Below are positions 57,906-64,000 of a stretch of 64,000 nucleotides of DNA, piece by piece. Position 1 is the first letter of the stretch; each line of letters opens with the position of its first letter. The notes beneath the pieces were generated by a model. The model did no database searches and was not told the DNA's origin. It saw nothing but the letters and a program-made list of their open reading frames with translations. The position numbers and the translations under genes were made by a program. Source of the DNA: Nocardia sp. NBC_00565 (lineage in GTDB: Bacteria > Actinomycetota > Actinomycetes > Mycobacteriales > Mycobacteriaceae); the NCBI RefSeq assembly GCF_036345915.1, contig NZ_CP107785.1, positions 5,890,001-5,954,000 of the forward strand. The letters are read 5' to 3'.

Positions 57906-60751
57906 CCGCGCCGTGGAGCGAGGATCAGGTCAGCGCGCTGGCGCCGGATGCGAGTTCGTTATCCGCCGCGCGCAAGCTCGCCGGGCGCTGGCGCGGCACC
58001 GGACAGTTGGACACCGCGCTGTGGGGTCTGTGCCAGGGCAGCGGATCCAAGCCATATCAGACGATCGTCGATCTGGCGGGCCCCGCGTACAAATGCTCGT
58101 GTCCGAGCCGCAAGTTCCCGTGTAAGCACGCGCTCTCGCTGTTGTTGACCTGGTCGGGCGGCGCGGTCACCGAATCGACCGCGATCGCGGACTTCGCGGC
58201 GGAGTGGATCAACGCCCGGGCGGCCCGCGCCGCCGAACCCACCGCCACCCGCACCACGAATCCGGCGACCGCCGAGCAGCGACGGGTGCGGGTCACGGCG
58301 GGTCTGGAGGAACTCGACGTCTGGCTCGGCGACCAGGTGCGCACCGGGTTGGCGCAGAGCGATCGCTCGTTCCAGGCCTTCGAGACGATCGCCGCCCGGA
58401 TGGTCGACGCGCAGGCGCCCGGCGTCGCGTCGGCGCTACGCCAATTGCCGACCGCGGTGGTGACCAGATCCGACTGGCCCGATGTCGTACTCGCCGAATA
58501 CGCCAGGCTGCATCTGCTGATCGCCGCGCACCGCCGTCTCGACGACCTGTCCCCCGAACTGCGGGCCGGCGTCCGCACCCACATCGGCTATCCGATCCCC
58601 GCCGAGACCGTGCGCGCCGAACCCGCGGTCCGCGATCAGTGGCAGGTCCTCGGCATCCGGACCAGTGCAGATGAGCGGCTCTACACCCGCCGAACCTGGT
58701 TGTACGGCAGGCAGACTCGGCGCTGGGCGTTACTGCTCGAGCATTCCTTCGGCGCACCGAACTTCTCGGCCGAGGTGCCGATGCCCGGCATGATGGCCGA
58801 CGCGGATCTGCACTACTACCCGGGCGGCGCGCCACTGCGGGCGCTGTGGGGCGAGCGGCACGGCGCGGCCGAACCGTTCACCACGCTGCCGGTTGCCGAG
58901 GGCACGATCGCGGTCGCGCTGGCCGAGCACGCCAAGGCGCTCGGCGGTGATCCCTGGCTACGGTCACGTCCGATGTTGCTCACCGGAGTGGTCCCCGGAT
59001 GGACCGAGAGTGGCTGGTACATCACCGAATCCGACGGCACCGCGCTCCCCGTCGCGGCCACCGAACAGCCGTGGCGGCTGCTCGGTGTGTCCGGCGGGCA
59101 TCCGGTGACACTGGCCGCCGACTGGGGTATCGCCGGATTGATCCCGATCTCGGTGTTCACCGCGGGCGAGGTGGTCGATGTGGGCGGTGCGGAGTCCGCA
59201 CCTCGCCAGGTGTCGAATGCGGCCGCTGCCCCGGTATCGGAGGATCTGACCTCGGTGGCGCTGCTCGGCACGGCCCGCAGGGCACTCGATCCCGCCCGGC
59301 TCGAAGCTCCGGTGGCGGCGGCCGCCGCTCGGTTGCGCACCGATCCCGCGCTGCTGCTGCTCGAATCGGCCGCGCTGCGTGGCGCTTTCGCGCGCGGCGG
59401 AGTTTCGGCCGCCACCGCGACCACACCCGAACCTGCCGAGGACGACGCTCGGCGACTCCTGCCGCGCGCCGCGGCCACCCGCCTCGCCAGGATGCTGCGC
59501 GACCGCTCCGCCTTCCTGCCCGAATGGTTCGCCGCCGCAACACCATTCGACTATCGCGCCCCGGACGCGCTGTGCGCGCTGCTACTCGAGCAGGCGAAGG
59601 CCCATACCGAGCTGCGCGAGCCACTGCTGCGCCTGGCGGGAGCCCGCGGCCGCTGGCTGGCCGATCAGCATCCGGAATGGCGAGACCTGGTGCGGTATTC
59701 CGATGCGGCGCCAACGGAGCAGAGCTGGCAGTTCGGCCAGCCGCCCGAGCGCCGCGAATGGCTCACCGACCTGCGCCGCCGCGATCCGGACGCGGCGCGG
59801 ACCGCACTGGCCGCGTCGTGGCCGAAGGAGTCCGGTCCGCTGAAGGCCGAGTTGCTCGCGGTACTCGCCGAGGGGATTTCGGCCGCCGACGAACCACTCT
59901 TGGAAGCGGCGCTGGACGATCGGCGCTCCGATGTGCGGCGGGTCGCGGCCGGACTGCTGCCGCTGCTGCCGAATTCGGCGTTCGCACAGCGCATGACGCG
60001 GCGGGCGAGCGCCTGGGTCCAGGTCGAACATCTGCTGCTGCATCGGAATCTGGTGGTCCGCGTGCCGGAATCGCTCGACGACGCCGATCGCAGGGACGGC
60101 ATCACCGACCGCACCGTGGAGTTCACCTACCGGTGGGACGGCGCACCGGATCTGCGGGCGGGACGGCTGCGGCAACTCGTCGCCGCGACGCCGCTGGCCC
60201 ACTGGGAGTCCGAACTCGGCGCACCGGATAAGGCCATCCAGGCCAAGATCAGTGACCGGTTTCGGCAGCCGCTGTTCGACGGGTGGGTGGATGCCGCACT
60301 GGCGCGACATGATCCGACGTGGGCGCGGGCACTGTTCGAGGCCGGGGTGCCGACCGATCTGGCGATGCTGCGGCGGCGCGAACTGTTCGCACTGCTGGCG
60401 CTGCCCGATCGCACCCGGCATCTGCTCCAACTGGACGGCGCGTGGCTCTCGGAACTGGAGGCGCTCCTGCCCGCCGTGGGGCATCCCTGGCCGGAAACCC
60501 TTGCGCAGCACCTGATTCTGTTGTTGTTCGAACGCGCGCGTGCCGCGGCCAAACGACCCGAATCGCACGGCAGCAGCCCGAGCGCACATCGGTCGCTGCT
60601 GTCCGCGGCGGCCGTGCACCTACCCGTCGGCGCGGCGCGCGCGGCCACCTTGGTGGCGCGCCGATGCGACGACCCCAACTGGGAGCGGGCCTTCGATCAG
60701 CTCGCCCATGACCTCAACCACCGCTCGATGATGCTCGAGGAGTTGCGATGA
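57902..60751 (+). CDS. SWIM zinc finger protein with DUF5691-like C-terminal region
   Basis: A 949-residue protein. The SWIM finger lies at 65-76, with Cys65, Cys67, Cys74 and His76 in YKCSCPSRKFPCKHAL, a C-x-C-xn-C-x-H metal site that binds nucleic acid or protein. The middle (about 90-420) is mixed alpha/beta and the C-terminal half (about 440-949) is a helical repeat region of DUF5691 type (HEAT-like, for example DDRRSDVRRVAAGLLPLLPN). ATG 57902 has GGGAG 7 nt upstream. Its stop overlaps the MoxR start (ATGA). In known clusters the SWIM protein is thought to recognise the target while MoxR and VWA proteins act on it. Confidence 0.85.
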   Translation: MTAPWSEDQVSALAPDASSLSAARKLAGRWRGTGQLDTALWGLCQGSGSKPYQTIVDLAGPAYKCSCPSRKFPCKHALSLLLTWSGGAVTESTAIADFAAEWINARAARAAEPTATRTTNPATAEQRRVRVTAGLEELDVWLGDQVRTGLAQSDRSFQAFETIAARMVDAQAPGVASALRQLPTAVVTRSDWPDVVLAEYARLHLLIAAHRRLDDLSPELRAGVRTHIGYPIPAETVRAEPAVRDQWQVLGIRTSADERLYTRRTWLYGRQTRRWALLLEHSFGAPNFSAEVPMPGMMADADLHYYPGGAPLRALWGERHGAAEPFTTLPVAEGTIAVALAEHAKALGGDPWLRSRPMLLTGVVPGWTESGWYITESDGTALPVAATEQPWRLLGVSGGHPVTLAADWGIAGLIPISVFTAGEVVDVGGAESAPRQVSNAAAAPVSEDLTSVALLGTARRALDPARLEAPVAAAAARLRTDPALLLLESAALRGAFARGGVSAATATTPEPAEDDARRLLPRAAATRLARMLRDRSAFLPEWFAAATPFDYRAPDALCALLLEQAKAHTELREPLLRLAGARGRWLADQHPEWRDLVRYSDAAPTEQSWQFGQPPERREWLTDLRRRDPDAARTALAASWPKESGPLKAELLAVLAEGISAADEPLLEAALDDRRSDVRRVAAGLLPLLPNSAFAQRMTRRASAWVQVEHLLLHRNLVVRVPESLDDADRRDGITDRTVEFTYRWDGAPDLRAGRLRQLVAATPLAHWESELGAPDKAIQAKISDRFRQPLFDGWVDAALARHDPTWARALFEAGVPTDLAMLRRRELFALLALPDRTRHLLQLDGAWLSELEALLPAVGHPWPETLAQHLILLLFERARAAAKRPESHGSSPSAHRSLLSAAAVHLPVGAARAATLVARRCDDPNWERAFDQLAHDLNHRSMMLEELR

Positions 60752-61848
60752 CTACCACCCGATCCGCGCCGGAGCTGTTGCGGCCGCACGCCGAACAGGC
60801 CTATGCCGACGAGTTGCGCGCGCTGGCCGCCGTCGATGATCGGCCGCGGCCACCGTCCTGGCTGCTGTCGCCGTGGGCGGTGGTCACCTATCTACTCGGT
60901 GGCACGCTCGACGACGGCACGGTGATCACACCCAAGTACGTCGGTCCGCGCAGGCTCATGGAGGTGGCGGTCGCGACCCTGGCGACCGATCGGGCACTGC
61001 TGCTGCTCGGTGTGCCGGGAACCGCCAAAACCTGGGTGTCGGAACACCTTTCGGCCGCCATCAGCGGTGCCTCGACGCTGCTCGTGCAGGGCACGTCGGG
61101 CACCGCCGAAGAGGCGATCCGCTACGGCTGGAACTACGCGCGGTTGCTCGCCGAGGGGCCGAGCGAGGCTGCGCTGGTGCCCTCGCCGGTGATGACCGCG
61201 ATGCGCGGCGGTGCCATCGCCCGCATCGAGGAACTCACTCGCATCCCGTCCGATGTCCAGGACGCGCTGATCACCGTGCTGTCGGAAAAGACGCTGCCGG
61301 TGCCGGAACTCGGCATGGAAGTGCAGGCCGCCAAGGGCTTCAACGTCATCGCTACCGCCAACGACCGTGACCGCGGCGTCAACGACCTGTCCTCCGCGCT
61401 GCGCCGCCGCTTCAACACCGTGGTGCTGCCGCTGCCCGCCAGCGAGGACGAGGAGGTCGCCATCGTCACCCGCCGGGTCGAACAGCTCGGTTCCGCACTC
61501 GAACTGCCCAGCGTCCCGGCCGCGGCCGAGGAGGTGCGCCGCGTGGTGCGCGTCTTCCGCGAACTGCGTTCCGGCAGCACCGCGGACGGGCGCACCAAAC
61601 TGAAATCCCCCTCGGGCACGCTGTCCACCGCCGAGGCGATCTCGGTGATCACTAATGGCATCGCCCTGTCCGCCCACTTCGGCGACGGCACGTTGCGCGC
61701 CGCCGATATCGCGGGCGCGGTACTCGGGTCGGTCATCAAGGACCCGGTCGCCGACGCCGTCATCTGGACCGAATACTTGGAAGCGGTTGTTCGCGAACGC
61801 CCCGAGTGGTCCGACTTCTACCGCGCCTGCCGCGAGGTCAGCGGATGA
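60748..61848 (+). CDS. MoxR-type AAA+ ATPase
   Basis: A 366-residue AAA+ chaperone-like ATPase. Walker A GVPGTAKT is at 88-95; the Walker B segment reads AIARIEE (156-162), with Glu161 in place of the usual Asp and Glu162 as catalytic base; sensor 1 ATAND is near 202-206 and candidate Arg fingers RRR at 219-221. The C-terminal lid (240-360) is helical. It overlaps both neighbours by ATGA, so SWIM, MoxR and DUF5682 proteins are made in fixed ratio. MoxR ATPases typically work with VWA proteins to remodel or activate complexes. Confidence 0.9.
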   Translation: MTTTRSAPELLRPHAEQAYADELRALAAVDDRPRPPSWLLSPWAVVTYLLGGTLDDGTVITPKYVGPRRLMEVAVATLATDRALLLLGVPGTAKTWVSEHLSAAISGASTLLVQGTSGTAEEAIRYGWNYARLLAEGPSEAALVPSPVMTAMRGGAIARIEELTRIPSDVQDALITVLSEKTLPVPELGMEVQAAKGFNVIATANDRDRGVNDLSSALRRRFNTVVLPLPASEDEEVAIVTRRVEQLGSALELPSVPAAAEEVRRVVRVFRELRSGSTADGRTKLKSPSGTLSTAEAISVITNGIALSAHFGDGTLRAADIAGAVLGSVIKDPVADAVIWTEYLEAVVRERPEWSDFYRACREVSG

Positions 61849-64000
61849 GCCCGGCCGACAGCCCTCCGGCGACACGGGTGTTCGGCATCCGGCATCACGG
61901 CCCCGGCTCGGCTCGATCGTTGCGCGCCGCGCTCGACGAGTTTCGACCCGACACGATTCTGATCGAGGGACCGGCCGATGCCGATCCACTGGTCGGATAC
62001 GTCGCGGCGGAAGGGATGGCGCCGCCGGTCGCGCTGCTCGCCTATCTGCCCGATGCTCCGGCCAAGGCCGCGTTCTGGCCGTATGCGGTGTTCTCGCCGG
62101 AATGGCAGGCGCTGCGGTACGCGGCCGAACACGATGTGCCGGTACGGTTCTGCGATCTGCCCGCGACCACGGTGCTCGCCACCGAAGACGAGCCCGGCGA
62201 CCGCATCGATCCGCTGGCCGAACTGGCCGCGGCCGGTGGCTACGACGATGCCGAGCGCTGGTGGGACGCGGTGGTCGAATCCGCCGCCGACGCCAACGCA
62301 TTCGACGCGATCACCGAGGCGATGGGCACGCTGCGCGAAGCGGCCGAACAAGGCATGTTCGCGATCGGCGAAGCGGTCGGTTTCGAAGACGCTGAACGCG
62401 AACCCATCGGTATCGACGCGCACACCTTGCGGCGCGAGGCGTATATGCGGCAGACGATGCGCAAGGCGCTCAAGGACGGGGCACAGCGGCTGGCCGTGGT
62501 GTGCGGCGCCTGGCACGCACCCGCCCTCACGGGGAAGCTGGGGCCCGCGACGGCGGATACCAAGCTGCTCAAGGGACTCGCGAAGGTCAAGGCGACCGTG
62601 ACGTGGGTGCCGTGGACCCATTCGCGGCTGGCGACGACCTCCGGATACGGCGCGGGCATCACCTCACCCGGCTGGTATCACCACCTTTTCACCGAGACCG
62701 AACAGCCGATCGCACGCTGGCTGACCAAGGTGGCCGGAGTGCTGCGCACCCACGATCTGCCGGTCTCCAGTGCGCACATCATCGAATCCGTCCGGCTCGC
62801 CGACACTCTCGCGGTACTGCGCGCCCGACCGTTGGCCGGACTGTCGGAGGTCACCGAGGCGGTGCGGTCGGTGATGTGCGCGGGCGATGAAACCATGGTG
62901 CACCTCGTCGCGACCGAACTGGTGGTCGGCGAGGCGCTGGGCGCGGTACCCGAAGGCACGCCCACCGTCCCGCTCGACGCCGATCTGCGGACCCGGATCC
63001 GGACCCTGCGACTCAAACAGGAAGCCCTGTCCCGCAACCTCGATCTGGACCTGCGCAAGGAGCGCGAGGTCGAGCGCTCCCGGCTGCTGCACCGGTTGCG
63101 CGTACTCGAAATCGACTGGGGCACACCGACAACCGGCGAGGTGCGCAGCACCGGCACGTTCCGGGAGACCTGGACCCTGCAGTGGCGGCCGGAATTCGCC
63201 GTCTCGATCATCGAGGCGTCTCGTTGGGGCACCACCATCCGCACCGCGGCCGAGGCCAAGATCCTCGACACCGCGAGCCGCGCGGACAGCACGGTCGGCG
63301 ACCTCACCGCCGCACTGGAAGTGGCGCTGCTCGCCGATCTCGGCGGCGCCACCGACGGCCTGATCACCCGCCTGGAATCGGCCGCGGCGCTCGACCACGA
63401 CGTGACCCACCTGCTCGCCGCCCTCCCCGGCCTGACCAGAACACTGCGCTACGGCGACGTCCGCGGCACCGACACCAAGGCGCTCACCCACGTCGCCGAT
63501 GGCCTGCTCGTGCGCATCTGCGCGGGCCTGCCCGGCGCGGTCACCGGCCTCGATACCGAAGCAGCCGAACAACTCCGCACCCAGATCGACGCCGCGCACA
63601 CCGCCATCCACACCCGAGACGACGGCTGGGCCACCGGCGAATGGCTCGCCGCGCTACGCCGTCTCGCCGACCGCGACGATGTGCACGGCGCTCTCGTCGG
63701 CCGCGCGGTCCGACTGCTCGCCGATGCCGGACTCATCGACGAATCCGATTCCGCACGTCGGCTTTCCGCCGCGCTGTCGATCGGCAACACCGCCGCGGCC
63801 AAGGCCGCCTGGATCGACGGCTTCCTCGGCGGCCGCGGCCTCCTGCTCGTGCACGACCGAGAGTTGTTGCGCCTCATCGACGACTGGCTACGCGGCCTCG
63901 GCGACGACATGTTCGTCGAGATCCTCCCGCTACTGCGCCGCACCTTCGGCGCATTCGAATCCGGGGAGCGCCGTGCCATCGGTCAGGCGGTACGAGACGG
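61845..64000 (+). CDS. DUF5682-family protein (3' end outside window)
   Basis: The frame from ATG 61845 is open to the window end, giving at least 718 residues. The start VFGIRHHGPGSARSLRAALD, then DTILIEGPADADPLV, and the later CGAWHAPALTG fit the TraB-like/EreA-like fold seen in DUF5682 (conserved His-His and Glu/His residues that could bind metal). A helical C-terminal half follows. The ATG overlaps the MoxR stop. In related clusters the next gene encodes a VWA (CoxE-like) protein, which should lie just to the right. Confidence 0.85.
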   Translation, partial: MSPADSPPATRVFGIRHHGPGSARSLRAALDEFRPDTILIEGPADADPLVGYVAAEGMAPPVALLAYLPDAPAKAAFWPYAVFSPEWQALRYAAEHDVPVRFCDLPATTVLATEDEPGDRIDPLAELAAAGGYDDAERWWDAVVESAADANAFDAITEAMGTLREAAEQGMFAIGEAVGFEDAEREPIGIDAHTLRREAYMRQTMRKALKDGAQRLAVVCGAWHAPALTGKLGPATADTKLLKGLAKVKATVTWVPWTHSRLATTSGYGAGITSPGWYHHLFTETEQPIARWLTKVAGVLRTHDLPVSSAHIIESVRLADTLAVLRARPLAGLSEVTEAVRSVMCAGDETMVHLVATELVVGEALGAVPEGTPTVPLDADLRTRIRTLRLKQEALSRNLDLDLRKEREVERSRLLHRLRVLEIDWGTPTTGEVRSTGTFRETWTLQWRPEFAVSIIEASRWGTTIRTAAEAKILDTASRADSTVGDLTAALEVALLADLGGATDGLITRLESAAALDHDVTHLLAALPGLTRTLRYGDVRGTDTKALTHVADGLLVRICAGLPGAVTGLDTEAAEQLRTQIDAAHTAIHTRDDGWATGEWLAALRRLADRDDVHGALVGRAVRLLADAGLIDESDSARRLSAALSIGNTAAAKAAWIDGFLGGRGLLLVHDRELLRLIDDWLRGLGDDMFVEILPLLRRTFGAFESGERRAIGQAVRD

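Overview
The window is a high-GC actinobacterial chromosome segment, most likely Nocardia or a close relative in the Mycobacteriales. The evidence is gene content and order matching the Mycobacterium tuberculosis interval from about Rv3228 to Rv3268 (rsgA end, secA, WS/DGAT, Rv3231c-like, Rv3230c-like, desA3-like, hpf, comF, lpqB-mtrB-mtrA-tmk-sahH, alkX-rubB-rubA-alkB, manA-Rv3256c-manB-Rv3258c-Rv3259, whiB2, fbiA-fbiB, manC-wbbL-rmlD, LCP protein, Rv3268). Hallmarks of mycolata are present: MtrAB-LpqB, a WhiB factor, F420 synthesis and arabinogalactan-linker sugar genes. No tRNA, rRNA, CRISPR array or complete insertion sequence was seen.

Layout. Positions 1-10,000: an RsgA tail, a relE remnant, secA, then a lipid block (acyltransferase, small protein, ferredoxin reductase, two tandem fatty-acyl desaturases) with shared 15-bp-spaced promoter repeats. 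Positions 10,000-13,300: an accessory insertion with bluB, a thiolase remnant, and three regulatory genes (XRE factor, EspR-like factor, HExxH protein of ImmA type). Positions 13,400-22,000: envelope and stress core (hpf, comF, lpqB, mtrB, mtrA, tmk, sahH). Positions 22,100-25,700: alkane hydroxylation, with two AlkB monooxygenases, two rubredoxins and the TetR regulator AlkX. Positions 25,900-35,000: Nudix hydrolase, fbiB/fbiA, whiB2 and the mannose-donor genes. Positions 35,000-42,600: CDF transporter, carotenoid-type oxidoreductase, TetR/DUF4267 pair, and a dicarboxylate transporter with a CitAB-type two-component system. Positions 42,700-48,200: GDP-mannose and rhamnose-linker genes plus an LCP cell-wall ligase. 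Positions 48,300-54,200: accessory enzymes (CYP140-like P450, carboxylesterase, an XRE-cupin regulator facing a decayed flavoprotein, small redox proteins) and a 34-residue hydrophobic peptide gene.

The right end (54,399-64,000) is the most interesting part. A Rad50-like zinc-hook ATPase with a small partner is transcribed divergently from a tightly coupled SWIM zinc finger - MoxR ATPase - DUF5682 operon, which runs off the window. This layout resembles MoxR-based NTP-dependent conflict or quality-control cassettes; a VWA-domain gene would be expected just outside. The SWIM gene is preceded by two telescoped mini-ORFs.

Other structural themes: (i) an about 84-bp repeat at mtrA-mtrB and rmlD-wbbL that supplies a stop-side end and a Shine-Dalgarno plus start codon to the flanking genes; (ii) several near-perfect palindromes in divergent promoters that look like operators; (iii) decayed genes (relE, thiolase, FAD oxidoreductase) and proteins that kept their fold but lost catalytic residues (the WS/DGAT-like protein and the zincin-like protein).
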